This document shows positions 42,957 to 52,063 of a stretch of 64,000 bases of DNA, piece after piece. Within the stretch, counting starts at the first letter, position 1, and the number at the start of each line of letters is the position of its first letter. Position numbers and translations under genes: made by a program. The DNA comes from Planctomycetota bacterium (GTDB lineage: Bacteria > Planctomycetota > Planctomycetia > Gemmatales > Gemmataceae): assembly GCA_021413735.1 (NCBI GenBank), contig JAIOPV010000056.1:1-64000 (forward strand), read 5' to 3'. Under the pieces are notes generated by a model, which saw only the letters and a list, made by a program, of their open reading frames with translations, made no database searches and was not told the DNA's origin.

Positions 42957-44075
42957 TTATTTTGATTCCGCCACCAGATATTTCTGCACGAACTTCTCAT
43001 CCAGCGTAACGCCCAAACCCGGACGGTCGGGCACTTCCATCCAGCCATTCACTGATTGCATTTTCTCAATGGTCAGGTCATTTCTCAGTGGCGAATCCTC
43101 AACGCAATCCTCGAACACGAACGCATCCCGGCACGTGCTCAGCCAGTGAATACTGGCAGCAACCGTTAATGGGCTTGTGTAACAGTGATTGCAAAGTCTC
43201 GCGCCAATCTCTTCCACACGAGAGCGAATATATGCAGCGTCAGTGAACCCACAGCGGGATAAATCGACTTGATACACATCGAGTGCCCGGCGGTCGATGA
43301 ACGGCCGGAAAGACTCGCGGCCGCACTCCCCTTCCCCGGCCGCGATCGGAATTGGCGACCGATCCCGCAGCCAGACGTAACCCTCGATGTCGTCTTCTCG
43401 CAGCGGCTCCTCGAACCATTCCGGCTTGTATTCCGCGAATGCGTGTGCACGTCGCAGAGCTGTGCGAGCATCGTAAACGCACCCCGCATCGATGAGCAGT
43501 GTCGCGTTGCCGAGCCCCTCGCGAGCCCCTTTGATGAGGTCGATGTCCACCGCCTCGGACGAGCCCATCGGTTCCCAACCGAACTTCACCGCCGAATATC
43601 CTGCTGCGACCCACTTGCGGGCAATATCGCCAGTCTCCTTACCATCACGACCAAATAATATAGATGCATACCCGCGAATCTTATTGTGATGTTTGCCGCC
43701 TAATAACCGGTGAATCGGCTGGCCAAATGCCTTACCTTTCAGATCCCATAACGCCATATCAACGGCGGCCATGGCCGTAATGCCGACAGCCTTGCGGCCA
43801 AAGTACATCGTTCGGCGATACATCTTTTCCCAGAGACGTTCGTTCTCCAGCGGGTTCTCGCCGATGAGCAGTTGTCGCAGGCCGCACGCGATGTTGTGGC
43901 TGAACGGTGCGTCGATGATGGCTTTTACCACCTCGGGCGACGAATCAGCCTCGCCAACGCCTTCGAGGCCGTCGTCGGTGCGTATGCGAACCAGCACCGA
44001 ATCCTGGCTGCTCGCGGTCTTCGCCGTGATGTTTGGAATGCGAAGGATCTGGCAGATAACCTGAGTGATCTTCAT
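42957..44075 (-). CDS. Mandelate racemase / muconate lactonising enzyme family protein (2)
   Basis: A 372-residue enolase-superfamily enzyme. Metal-site strands are TLLIDAGCVYD, EWFEEPLREDD and PIAAGEGECGRESF. The acid/base positions are YSAVKFGWEP (Lys side) and ARLCNHCYTSPLT (His). It starts MKITQVICQILRIPNITAK. It is about 26% similar by eye to gene (1), so the two probably act on different intermediates rather than being a recent duplication. It follows the AstE-like gene after a 28-bp-arm palindrome. Confidence 0.87.
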   Translation of the reverse strand: MKITQVICQILRIPNITAKTASSQDSVLVRIRTDDGLEGVGEADSSPEVVKAIIDAPFSHNIACGLRQLLIGENPLENERLWEKMYRRTMYFGRKAVGITAMAAVDMALWDLKGKAFGQPIHRLLGGKHHNKIRGYASILFGRDGKETGDIARKWVAAGYSAVKFGWEPMGSSEAVDIDLIKGAREGLGNATLLIDAGCVYDARTALRRAHAFAEYKPEWFEEPLREDDIEGYVWLRDRSPIPIAAGEGECGRESFRPFIDRRALDVYQVDLSRCGFTDAAYIRSRVEEIGARLCNHCYTSPLTVAASIHWLSTCRDAFVFEDCVEDSPLRNDLTIEKMQSVNGWMEVPDRPGLGVTLDEKFVQKYLVAESK

Positions 44076-44114
44076 GGTGGGTCTCGGCGGGACAGAAACA
44101 GAACGCAGAACCAG

Positions 44115-44200
44115 GCGAGCGTCGAGGCGTCAGCCCGACGGTACTGTTGCAGTCGAGTCACGCTCGCGGAGGACCGTCGGGCTGACGCCTCGACGCTCGC
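44115..44200. repeat. Perfect 28-bp inverted repeat in the catabolic operon
   Basis: Arms 44115-44142 and 44173-44200 are exact reverse complements. The 30-base loop contains a small TCGAGTCACGCTCG motif. The stem shares GAGCGTC..GGCGT.AGCCCGACGG with the element at 19384-19468. Confidence 0.9.
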
Positions 44201-44228
44201 GGTACCATCCGCGTTCCGATCCTTGTAT

Positions 44229-45254
44229 TCAAGGTAATCGGCGGGGGTCAACATCGTGAGCAATGCACGCAACGCAATCGCCTTGCGCCACGATCGACGG
44301 AGCACGAGTCGCGATCAGCACACCAGCGGAGAGAGCAATAACCTCGACCGGTTCGCGGTCGGGGCGTTCGAGGAAGTGAATCGCGCCCACCGGCTGGTTC
44401 GCTTCCACTTCCTCACCGAGCGGCACCAGGTTTTCGTACACACCGGACTCGGGTGCGAAGCGATAATCTTCCCAGCTCAATGCCTGCACCCACCGGGTTG
44501 GCCCCAAGCCGAGCGATTCGCGAGTCACCGCTTTGCCTTTCAAAACGCCAAGGTGCGTCAGCACGTTTCGCAGACCGAGTTGCGTCGTTGCGTGAACTGT
44601 GGCCGTCACGTTCTCGCTGCCGCCCATCTCGGTCGTGATGACGATTTTGCCCTGATTCTCAGCCTCGACGGGCAGCAAACCCGTACCCGCGACGTCGGCA
44701 TACAGGAAGCAGAAGTCGGTGTTCCACGCTTCGGTGCCCGCGAGCATCGCGTCACGCTGTGGCCCCTTCGGCAGAAGGTGCATGTGAGCGCACGGCTCGA
44801 AATCCACGCTGCGGCCGCCGGTGTGAATGTCGATCACAATGTCGCTCAGCGGGAATAACACCGTGGTGAGATAATGCGCGAGCACTTCGCTAGGCGTGCC
44901 GGTGGGGTTGCCCGGGAAGCAGCGGTTGAAGTTCTTGCCGTCGAGGGGGGAGAGGCGGGTTGAAGCCTTCGCGGCCGGCATCGTCAGCGTCGGAATCAGG
45001 ATGAGCCTGCCGTTCACATGCTCGGGTTGCAACTCGCGGAGCAGTCGCATCACCGCGACCTGGCCAGGGTACTCGTCGCCGTGGTTGCCTGCCAGCACGA
45101 GAGCGGTCGGGCCCGTGCCGCGAGCAATGACGCAGATGGGCAGCATGAGGTTCGCCCAGCCGCCGAGGTTATACGAGTACGGCACATACAGATGGCCGTA
45201 TTGCTTGCCGGATTTAGTGAAATCGACGGACGAGCGAATCGGGGAACCACTCAC
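44229..45254 (-). CDS. Succinylglutamate desuccinylase / aspartoacylase family protein, GTG start
   Basis: A 341-residue zinc amidohydrolase. The GTG at 45254 overlaps the preceding DUF1501 stop by 4 bases; the longer upstream frame is a shadow of that gene. The zinc site is LAGNHGDEYPGQVAVMRLL (His and Glu) plus IVIDIHTGGRSVDFEPCAH (His). TEMGGSENVTATVHATTQLG holds the likely catalytic Glu. Members remove acyl groups from N-acyl amino acids or amides. Its position with two enolase-family enzymes and a creatininase suggests a small carboxylate/amide degradation route. Confidence 0.87.
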   Translation of the reverse strand: MSGSPIRSSVDFTKSGKQYGHLYVPYSYNLGGWANLMLPICVIARGTGPTALVLAGNHGDEYPGQVAVMRLLRELQPEHVNGRLILIPTLTMPAAKASTRLSPLDGKNFNRCFPGNPTGTPSEVLAHYLTTVLFPLSDIVIDIHTGGRSVDFEPCAHMHLLPKGPQRDAMLAGTEAWNTDFCFLYADVAGTGLLPVEAENQGKIVITTEMGGSENVTATVHATTQLGLRNVLTHLGVLKGKAVTRESLGLGPTRWVQALSWEDYRFAPESGVYENLVPLGEEVEANQPVGAIHFLERPDREPVEVIALSAGVLIATRAPSIVAQGDCVACIAHDVDPRRLP

Positions 45255-46645
45255 GCAATCATCTCCTTCACCACGCGGCCATGCACATCGGTCAGGCGGA
45301 AGTCGCGGCCGGCGTATCGGTAGGTGAGTTTTTCGTGATCGAAGCCGAGCAGGTGCAACATCGTCGCATGAAGATCGTGAACATGCACCTTGTTTTCCAC
45401 CGCGGCGAACCCGAATTCGTCCGTCGCTCCCACCACGCTGCCACCCTTCACGCCGCCGCCCGCGAGCCAGCAAGTGAAGCCGTAATGGTTGTGATCGCGT
45501 CCATTGAGTGCCGGCAACTCTGCAACCGGCGTGCGACCGAACTCGCCGCCCCACTGGACGAGCGTTTCGTCGAACAGGCCGCGTTGCTTCAAATCGCTGA
45601 GGAACGCCGCGATCGGCTGATCCCACTGTGCCGCGAGGTTCTTGTGTGCCGCCGCGATGCCGTCGTGGTTGTCCCACGGCTGCCCGCCGCCGCTCCACAG
45701 TTGCACGACCCGCACGCCGCGTTCGATCATTCGCCGCGCGAGCAGCAGTTGCCGACCGTGAACCGTGTCGCCGTACATTTCGCGGATACGCTTCGGCTCG
45801 CGGGTCAGGTCGAACACGTCAGCCGCTTCCGACTGCATCCGGAACGCCAGCTCGAACGTGCGGATGCGTGCCTCAAGCTGTGCATCGTTCGCCCGTTCCT
45901 TGAGGTGCTTCTCGTTCAGTGCCGCCACGAGATCGAGCTGTTCGCGTTGCTTGTCGAGCGGCAGTTCACCGTTGCGAATATATGAGATGAGCTTATCAAC
46001 CTGCGTATGTTGGCTGTCAATGTACGTGCCCTGATAGACGCCTGGCAGGAACGCCGATCGCCAGTTCTGCGTCGTGACGATGGGGTAGCCGCCCGGGCAC
46101 ATCACCACGAAGCCGGGCAGGTTGCGGTTCTCGCTGCCGAGGCCATACGTAAGCCAACTTCCGAGGCTCGGACGTGGTTGCCGCCCTTCGCCGCAGTTCA
46201 TCAGCAGCAGCGACGGCTCGTGGTTCGGCACGTCGGCATACATCCCGCGAATCACGCACATATCGTCGATGTGCGCAGCGGTCTTCGCGAAGATCTCGCT
46301 GACTTCGATCCCGGATTGGCCGTACTTCTTGAAGCTGTATGGCGACTTCATCGCCGCGCCGGTCTTGCGTTCGGTGCGGAGGTTGCCGGTCGGAATCGGC
46401 TTGCCGTGGTACTTGTCGAGCATCGGCTTCGGGTCGAACGTATCGACCTGCGACGGCCCGCCGTTCATGAACAGGTGAACGACGTGCTTGGCCTTCGCCG
46501 GGAAGTGCGGCGCCTTCACCGCGAGCGGATCGACGACTTTTGGCGTGTCGGTGGCGTGTGCGTCCGCGAGAACGCCAGCGAGTCCGATGGTGCCGATGCC
46601 GGTGCCGCAGCGTGCCAACATTTCACGACGCGAAAGCGGAAACAT
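45251..46645 (-). CDS. DUF1501 protein heading the catabolic operon
   Basis: A 464-residue protein. GGAGG lies 7 bases before the ATG at 46645, so this start is preferred to a GTG 6 bases earlier. The Tat signal is SRREMLARCGTGIGTIGLAG. DUF1501 motifs are VVHLFMNGGPSQVDTFDPKP, RPSLGSWLTYGLG, LLLARRMIERGVRVVQLWSGGGQPWDNH, VQWGGEFGRTPV and GRDHNHYGFTCWLAGGGVKGG. Its upstream region carries the second copy of the CCGGAAYCAT tandem module. It is translationally coupled to the AstE-like gene. Confidence 0.92.
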   Translation of the reverse strand: MFPLSRREMLARCGTGIGTIGLAGVLADAHATDTPKVVDPLAVKAPHFPAKAKHVVHLFMNGGPSQVDTFDPKPMLDKYHGKPIPTGNLRTERKTGAAMKSPYSFKKYGQSGIEVSEIFAKTAAHIDDMCVIRGMYADVPNHEPSLLLMNCGEGRQPRPSLGSWLTYGLGSENRNLPGFVVMCPGGYPIVTTQNWRSAFLPGVYQGTYIDSQHTQVDKLISYIRNGELPLDKQREQLDLVAALNEKHLKERANDAQLEARIRTFELAFRMQSEAADVFDLTREPKRIREMYGDTVHGRQLLLARRMIERGVRVVQLWSGGGQPWDNHDGIAAAHKNLAAQWDQPIAAFLSDLKQRGLFDETLVQWGGEFGRTPVAELPALNGRDHNHYGFTCWLAGGGVKGGSVVGATDEFGFAAVENKVHVHDLHATMLHLLGFDHEKLTYRYAGRDFRLTDVHGRVVKEMIA

Positions 46646-46676
46646 ACTCACTCCTCCAACCGATCAGAATCGTGAA

Positions 46677-46940
46677 GTCAAGCGATCCTGACGCTTCTCA
46701 TTGATTCCGGCCGACACGCATACCCCACGCCCGGAACCATGATTTCAGACCCGGAACCATCATTTCAGGCCCGGAACCATGTCACCTGTCCGGAAGAATG
46801 AACGTTCAAGCAATTCGATCGGAGTTCTTCTGACGCATTCTCTATTCCCCGTGGTTCTTACGGCGACGCTTGAAAACGTTCTTCTCGACAAGGTGAAAAT
46901 GCTCCTCCGGAACCAATCCTTCGCCAGAACCGGAACGAAA
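46677..46940. repeat. Second CCGGAAYCAT tandem module, between divergent DUF1501 genes
   Basis: The 463-base gap 46646-47108 contains CCGG-centred units at about 46731, 46751, 46771 and 46790 (spacing 20, 20, 19), plus separate CCGGAACC-like units near 46907 and 46930. The left flank GTCAAG.GATC and TTCTCATTGATTCCGG (46677-46710) and the right CCGGAAGAA are shared with 6734-6968. Outside these units the gap has no recognisable gene or site. Confidence 0.8.
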
Positions 46941-47108
46941 AAGCCTTGACCCTTCGACGTTCACGGGCGAGCATAGAACAAGGTGAATCGCGGAGATGAC
47001 ACATCATCGACGACGGTTCGCCAAAACACAATGACCTGCCTGCCGAAGTCGATATTCTGACTCTGCCGCTGCCTGCCCCCGCCTGTTCACTCTTCCCGTG
47101 AGCTGCTC

Positions 47109-48512
47109 ATGATGTCTGCCCAGGTTCCGTCTCGCCGCGACATGCTCAGACTCGGCGCCGCAGGCGTCATGGGTTGGTCGCTGCCGCAATGTCTCGCACT
47201 CGCGGCCGCTGGCAAAAACAACCCGAAGGCCACCGCGAAGAACGTCCTCGTTGTACTCGAACAGGGCGGCCTTTCGCACATGGATACCTGGGATCCCAAG
47301 CCCGAAGCCATCGCCGAACACCGCAGCCCACACAAGCCCATCAGCACGAATGTTGTCGGCATGCGGTTCACGGATCTGCTCACCGAAACGTCGAAAGTTG
47401 CCGACAAGCTCGCAGTCGTGCGGTCGATGTGGCACCAGAAGCCTGGAGCCAGCGGCCACCCCGACGGCACGCAATACGCCCTCTCGGGCTCACACCCGAG
47501 CAGCACCATTCCGATGCCCGACATCGGTTCAGTCGTGTCGCAGATCCTCGGCACCGCGTGCCCGTATTTGCCGCCGTACATCATGGTGCCGGGCAACCAC
47601 GAACAGGCGGCAGTCACGAGCACGGGCTTCCTTCCGGCGGGCACGAAGGTCTTCAAAACCGGCGGCTCAAACCTTGCTGATCCGAAGTGGAAAGTCGGTG
47701 GGCTCGAACCGCGACCGGAAACGCCAGCCGATCGACTGGCCGCACGCGAACAGCTCCTCAGCGGCATGAACGCCCACTTCTCGCAGGGCAGTGGCAGCAC
47801 GGCGTTTGGCGGCATGGATCGCTTCTACGAACAGGCGTTCGACACGCTCACGAGCCCGAAGGTGGCGAAGGCGTTCGACTACCAGGGCGAACCGCTGTCG
47901 GTGCGGGAGCGATATGGCATCGGTCACCGCGGGGCGTGCTACCTCGTGGGGCGGAAGCTCATCGAGGCTGGCGTGCGGTTCGTCACTGTGGATACACGCT
48001 GGCCGTTGATGCCGGATCTGCCGGGCGGCTTCAACTTGAACTGGGACCACCACGACGCCATTTACTCGAAGGGTTCGTGCGGCACGATTCGCGACAAGGC
48101 TGGCGGCGAGGGTCGCTACGGGATCGGTCACTGGGTGATGATGGGTTCGACCGACCGTGCGTTTGCGGCGTTGATTGCGGACATGGATCAGCGTGGCTTA
48201 CTGGCGGAAACGCTGGTGTGCTTCGTGACTGAGTTTGGACGCACGCCGAAGCTGAACAAGTTCGGCGGTCGCGATCACTGGACGGGTGCGTATTCGATTG
48301 CGTTTGCGGGAGCGGGCGTGCGTGGCGGTCAGATCATTGGCTCGTCGGACAAGGACGGCGGCCACGTGACGAACGACCCGTACACGCCGGAGGCGTATGC
48401 CGCGACGATTTATGAGAAATTGGGCATCGACCGCTCGAAGCCGTTGTACATGGCGAACAACCGACCGATTTTCATCGGCCACGACGCCGACCCGATCCCG
48501 CAAGTGCTGTGA
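47109..48512 (+). CDS. DUF1501 protein
   Basis: A 467-residue protein with Tat signal PSRRDMLRLGAAGVMGWSLP. Motifs: VLVVLEQGGLSHMDTWDPKPEAI, MPDIGSVVSQILG, FYEQAFDTLTSPKVAKAFD, CYLVGRKLIEAGVRFVTVDTRW, VCFVTEFGRTPKLNKFGGRDHWTGAYSIAFAGAGVRGG. The family is of unknown reaction, with an alkaline phosphatase-like fold. It is followed after 4 bases by the GyrB-like gene and is divergent from another DUF1501 gene. Confidence 0.92.
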   Translation: MMSAQVPSRRDMLRLGAAGVMGWSLPQCLALAAAGKNNPKATAKNVLVVLEQGGLSHMDTWDPKPEAIAEHRSPHKPISTNVVGMRFTDLLTETSKVADKLAVVRSMWHQKPGASGHPDGTQYALSGSHPSSTIPMPDIGSVVSQILGTACPYLPPYIMVPGNHEQAAVTSTGFLPAGTKVFKTGGSNLADPKWKVGGLEPRPETPADRLAAREQLLSGMNAHFSQGSGSTAFGGMDRFYEQAFDTLTSPKVAKAFDYQGEPLSVRERYGIGHRGACYLVGRKLIEAGVRFVTVDTRWPLMPDLPGGFNLNWDHHDAIYSKGSCGTIRDKAGGEGRYGIGHWVMMGSTDRAFAALIADMDQRGLLAETLVCFVTEFGRTPKLNKFGGRDHWTGAYSIAFAGAGVRGGQIIGSSDKDGGHVTNDPYTPEAYAATIYEKLGIDRSKPLYMANNRPIFIGHDADPIPQVL

Positions 48513-48516
48513 TCGC

Positions 48517-49671
48517 ATGAGTCCAGACGGACGCCACAGACTCGACGATTACACTGCGGAGGAGATTCGTGTATCCCGTCCGTATGTGCAGCACATCCGT
48601 GACAACCCAGGGATGTATATCGGAAATGTGCGGTCGTCTGGGCTTCATGAGATGCTCTTCATGTTAGTTCGTGAGGCTCTTGTGGAAACGAGTGAAGGTT
48701 TTTGCGACTCTGTCCGATTAGTAACAAATCTCGATGGATCGATCACAATTTCTGACGATGGCCGTGGTTTCGCGGTCATTGGCCCACCAGATCTTGAAGC
48801 CGCTTTCACTCAGGTTCCCCCATGGCGAAGCCCGTACCGTTTTAATCAACTCAGCTACATCACGGCCAACGCCCTTTCAGAGTGGTTGTGGGTCGAAACT
48901 CAGCGAAACGGGGAAAGTCATGAGTTGACCTTCGAACGCGGCGAAGCAACTGGGGTACCTCGTGCAACTGAGCCAACGCCGCGTTCGGGGATAACCGTGA
49001 TGTTTCTTCCCGACCCGACTCTCTTCGGCGATGAGCGGTTCAATCCAGATACCATCCGTGAGCGACTTCGCGAATACGCCTACCTGAACTCGGGCGTCCG
49101 GCTCTCGTTCACTAATCGCACCACGGGAACCGAAGACGTCTACGAGTTCTCAGATGGCATTCGCTCATACGTGGAATGGCTCAACGTCGGCCGTCAATCG
49201 CTGAACCCCGAGGTGTTCATCACCCGTGGCGAAGCAGAAGGCGTGCAATACGAGATTGGGGTTCAGTGGTGCCGAGAAACCGACGATATCCTCGAGCGGT
49301 TGTACGTCAACAATCTGTTCGTTCCGGTGGGAGGCACGCCGCTCAACGGTCTGCGTGCAGCCGTAAGGGTTGTCGTGAATAACTTCATCCTCGAACACTT
49401 GCCGAGCGAAGATCAGGTGAAGACCAACCACATTCGGGAAGGCATGACCGCCGTGGTGTTCGTACGAATCGAAGATCCACAATTCGAGGGCGCGGTGAGA
49501 GGGAAGTTGATTAACCCCGAAGCCGAGCGCGTACTTGCTGCGGGTGTGGGTGAATTCTTGCGAAACGAGTTTGAGGCGAATCCTGCTGTTGCGGAAGCGA
49601 TCGCACGACATGCCATCGCGGCTGCAGAAGCCGAAGCCAAGTTTCGTGAGGCACGCAAACGGAAGAAGTGA
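48517..49671 (+). CDS. GyrB-like protein (ATPase + transducer domains only) lacking catalytic residues
   Basis: A 384-residue protein that aligns along its length with the first ~390 residues of DNA gyrase B: GMYIG...GLHEMLFMLVREALVETSEGFCDSV, DGSITISDDGRGF, NALSEWLWVE, FERGEATG, GITVMFLPDPTLFGDERFNPDTIRERLREYAYLNSGVRLSF, and the transducer LYVNNLFVPVGGTPLNGLRAAV through REGMTAVVFVRIEDPQFEG. TOPRIM and the rest of GyrB are absent. By the E. coli pattern, the general base Glu42 is Met49, Asn46 is Glu53, the GGLHGVG lid is missing and the QTK loop reads AVRGK. It is probably an ATPase-dead paralogue. The ATG at 48517 lies 4 bases after the DUF1501 stop. Confidence 0.88.
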   Translation: MSPDGRHRLDDYTAEEIRVSRPYVQHIRDNPGMYIGNVRSSGLHEMLFMLVREALVETSEGFCDSVRLVTNLDGSITISDDGRGFAVIGPPDLEAAFTQVPPWRSPYRFNQLSYITANALSEWLWVETQRNGESHELTFERGEATGVPRATEPTPRSGITVMFLPDPTLFGDERFNPDTIRERLREYAYLNSGVRLSFTNRTTGTEDVYEFSDGIRSYVEWLNVGRQSLNPEVFITRGEAEGVQYEIGVQWCRETDDILERLYVNNLFVPVGGTPLNGLRAAVRVVVNNFILEHLPSEDQVKTNHIREGMTAVVFVRIEDPQFEGAVRGKLINPEAERVLAAGVGEFLRNEFEANPAVAEAIARHAIAAAEAEAKFREARKRKK

Positions 49672-49692
49672 ATCAGTAATGTGAGCGTTGCT

Positions 49693-49925
49693 GGTTTTCA
49701 CCCCGAAGGGGTGGGACAACCTTAGCCCAGGGCAAGACAGCGAAGCTGTCGCCGCCCTGGGTTGCGGCACCATAAACCGACCGCACCCTGAAGGGGTGCG
49801 ACGCGGGCGAGCGTTGCATTGTCACACCCCTTCAGGGTGCATTTCTGTTTCTGGACGTTACCCAGGGTGCACCGCAAAGCCGGCGACCCTGGGCGATGTT
49901 GTCCCACCCCTTCAGGGTGAAAACC
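49693..49925. repeat. Large compound palindromic intergenic element
   Basis: Near-perfect 28-bp outer arms (49693-49720 and 49898-49925) surround further stems built on CACCC(T)GAAGGGGTG and CCCAGGG motifs. It fills the gap between the GyrB-like gene and the kinase gene. No open frame of interest. Confidence 0.85.
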
Positions 49926-49943
49926 AAGACGCCTGACCTGCGA

Positions 49944-51962
49944 TTATTTCTTCTCGATCAGTTCCTGAACTTCGGCGGTGTCGATGCGAATGTTGCCGCC
50001 TTCAGCGGAAATCATCACGACGTGTTTGTTCAACGTGCCTGCCGTGTCGATGCTGCCTAACGGCGTGCCCAGGAAAAAGGCCCGAATCTTCCCGCCCGCA
50101 CGCTCGTATCGCACCTCTCCGTAACCCGCCTTGTCGGCATTGTCCTCTTTCGTCGGCGTCGGGATCACCACATCGAACGGCTTGAAGATCCCACGCGGCC
50201 CCTCGCGCGTGCCCAGTGAAGTCCCCTTTTCGGCGTCAATCCGAATCGACCACTGGAGAGCCGTATCCGTTGGGCCCTCCGCAGTCGCGATCACCACCTC
50301 GGCCCGCTTCGCGCCGTTCAGATCGAGCCCGAGAACGACCCGGTAATCCGACCAATCGAAGAACTCCCGACTGACTGTCCCCACGCCCGTGAGAAACGGC
50401 CCGTTCTCGTTCTTGTCAATCGTCCATTGCTCGCCACGGGTCGGACGCCAGACCGTCGCATCCTTTCCGTCAAACAACGCCACCGTATTGCGGGGCACAT
50501 ACTCCACCTGCGGCGTTGCCGGCTTCGCGATCGGTTCCGGTTGCTTCTCGCCCGTGAACTTCAACCCGATCGCAACAGCAGCAGCCAGCGCCAACCCGCC
50601 CAGCCCCGCGAAGATAAACAGCTTCGTCTTGTTCTTCGGCTGCGGCTTCTGCCACTCACCCGAAGAGCGTTCGCCGTCGAATCCGTCCTCGACTTCTCCG
50701 ATGTGCGTGGCCTGCAACGCGGGTGGGTTCGTCCTCGATTTCGGGGTGACCGGTTGCAGTTTCGATTTCGAGATCGGCGTGATTCGCACCGACGGCGACG
50801 ACGCCGTTGTGCCTTGCATGAACGGCAGCGAGTCGATGCGGTCGAGGAAATCGCGGTACGTTTGAATGCGGTCTGCCGGGTTCGCTGCCATCAGCGTTTC
50901 GATAAGATCAGCAGACTCTTCGGACACCTTCCCACCGAGGCGAGGCGTCGGCTCCGTCTTCTTCACCATCACGTCCCAGATGCTCGCCCCGTTGAACGGC
51001 GAGTCGCCCGACAGCATGTGAAACATCGTCGCGCCGAGCGCGTACAGGTCGGCGCGGTGGTCGATGTCGGAGCCTTTGAACTGTTCCGGGGGCATGTAGG
51101 CGGGGGTGCCAAGCACGACGCCCGCAGCGGTGAGTCGTTGATCGGTCGATTCGTCGCTGGCTTGCCGGGTGAGGGCGAGGCCGAAATCGGTGACCTTCAC
51201 GAGCGGCACGCCCGGCGGCAGAGGGTAGCCGGTCGGTGGTGGCGTCAGGAAGAGATTCGCAGGTTTGATGTCGCGGTGATACACGCCCAGATCGGCAGCA
51301 TGCGCGAGCGCCGCGGCGGTCTGGCGGGCGATGTGCCAGGCGGTGAACTCGTCCATCGGTCCGCCGTTGTCGAGACGGTTGCCGAGGTCTTCGCCTTCGA
51401 GGAGTTCCATCGCGAAGAACGCTTGCCCGTCGTGGTGACCGCAGTCGTGGACGCCGACGATATTCGGGTGGCGGAGCTTCGCGAGCGACACCGCTTCTTT
51501 CCCGAAACGAGCGAGTGCCGCAGCCGTCGGCTTGCGATCGCTCAGTACCATCTTCAATGCGACAACACGATCAAGCTTGATTTGCCTGGCTCGGTAAACA
51601 ACGCCACACGCCCCTTTGCCGAGAACGCCGGTGATTTCGTACCCCGGAATCTGATCAACCTTCGTTTCGGTCGTTTCGAGTCCGGACTGTGACTGGTTGT
51701 TTTGCTGTGTGGGGGCGGTCGGTGCAGCGCCTGAAGCAGGTGGCATCGCAACGGTCGCGGCAACCGTGACGACAGGCTGTTGTGAAACGGTGTCCGAGAA
51801 CGTGAGCCCCTTGATCTTCGAGGCGGGGGCCCACTTTTGACCATCCGGACTGACTTTGTCGTTTGGACGCAGCTTGCCCGCTGCCGCGCGATCACGCAAC
51901 TCGCGCGAAGTCAGTGGTCCCTCCACCCGGCCATCAGTCTCGGTGTACCAGTTCTGGGACAT
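49944..51962 (-). CDS. Membrane Ser/Thr protein kinase with N-terminal GYF-like and C-terminal DUF1080-like domains
   Basis: A 672-residue protein. Residues 1-55 (NWYTETDGRVEGPLTSRELRDRAAAGKLRPNDKVSPDGQKW) resemble a GYF_2 domain, a short protein-interaction fold. The kinase domain (~105-370) has GKGACGVVYRA, VALKMVL, HRDIKPANLFL, VTDFGLALT and GTPAYMPPEQF, so it should be active. A membrane span (LFIFAGLGGLALAAAVAIGL, ~452-472) leads to a C-terminal LamG/DUF1080-like sandwich (VALFDGKDATVWRPTRGEQWTI, FFDWSDYRVVLGLDL), common in planctomycete kinases. It is preceded by the redoxin lipoprotein gene. Confidence 0.88.
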   Translation of the reverse strand: MSQNWYTETDGRVEGPLTSRELRDRAAAGKLRPNDKVSPDGQKWAPASKIKGLTFSDTVSQQPVVTVAATVAMPPASGAAPTAPTQQNNQSQSGLETTETKVDQIPGYEITGVLGKGACGVVYRARQIKLDRVVALKMVLSDRKPTAAALARFGKEAVSLAKLRHPNIVGVHDCGHHDGQAFFAMELLEGEDLGNRLDNGGPMDEFTAWHIARQTAAALAHAADLGVYHRDIKPANLFLTPPPTGYPLPPGVPLVKVTDFGLALTRQASDESTDQRLTAAGVVLGTPAYMPPEQFKGSDIDHRADLYALGATMFHMLSGDSPFNGASIWDVMVKKTEPTPRLGGKVSEESADLIETLMAANPADRIQTYRDFLDRIDSLPFMQGTTASSPSVRITPISKSKLQPVTPKSRTNPPALQATHIGEVEDGFDGERSSGEWQKPQPKNKTKLFIFAGLGGLALAAAVAIGLKFTGEKQPEPIAKPATPQVEYVPRNTVALFDGKDATVWRPTRGEQWTIDKNENGPFLTGVGTVSREFFDWSDYRVVLGLDLNGAKRAEVVIATAEGPTDTALQWSIRIDAEKGTSLGTREGPRGIFKPFDVVIPTPTKEDNADKAGYGEVRYERAGGKIRAFFLGTPLGSIDTAGTLNKHVVMISAEGGNIRIDTAEVQELIEKK

Positions 51963-51980
51963 TCTTACCTCGGCTTAGGC

Positions 51981-52056
51981 CGGGCCGCCACAGAGGGCTG
52001 CCCCTACAAACCAAAGGCGTTTTCGCTTGTAGGGAGCCGCCCTCTGTGACGGCCCG
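51981..52056. repeat. Intergenic palindrome upstream of the kinase gene
   Basis: Arms 51981-52009 and 52027-52056 (CGGGCCG.CACAGAGGGC.GC and its complement) with a short loop. It lies between the redoxin gene stop (52064) and the kinase start (51962). Confidence 0.87.
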
Positions 52057-52063
52057 CACCCAC

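Noticed and set aside
45255-45698. N-terminal extension of the AstE-like frame into the upstream DUF1501 gene
   Set aside because: It has no AstE similarity and overlaps a well-supported gene. The 4-base GTGA overlap gives a better start.
48517-49671. Calling the GyrB-like gene gyrB or a topoisomerase IV subunit
   Set aside because: TOPRIM and C-terminal parts are missing, and the key ATPase residues are substituted, so it cannot serve as the housekeeping subunit.
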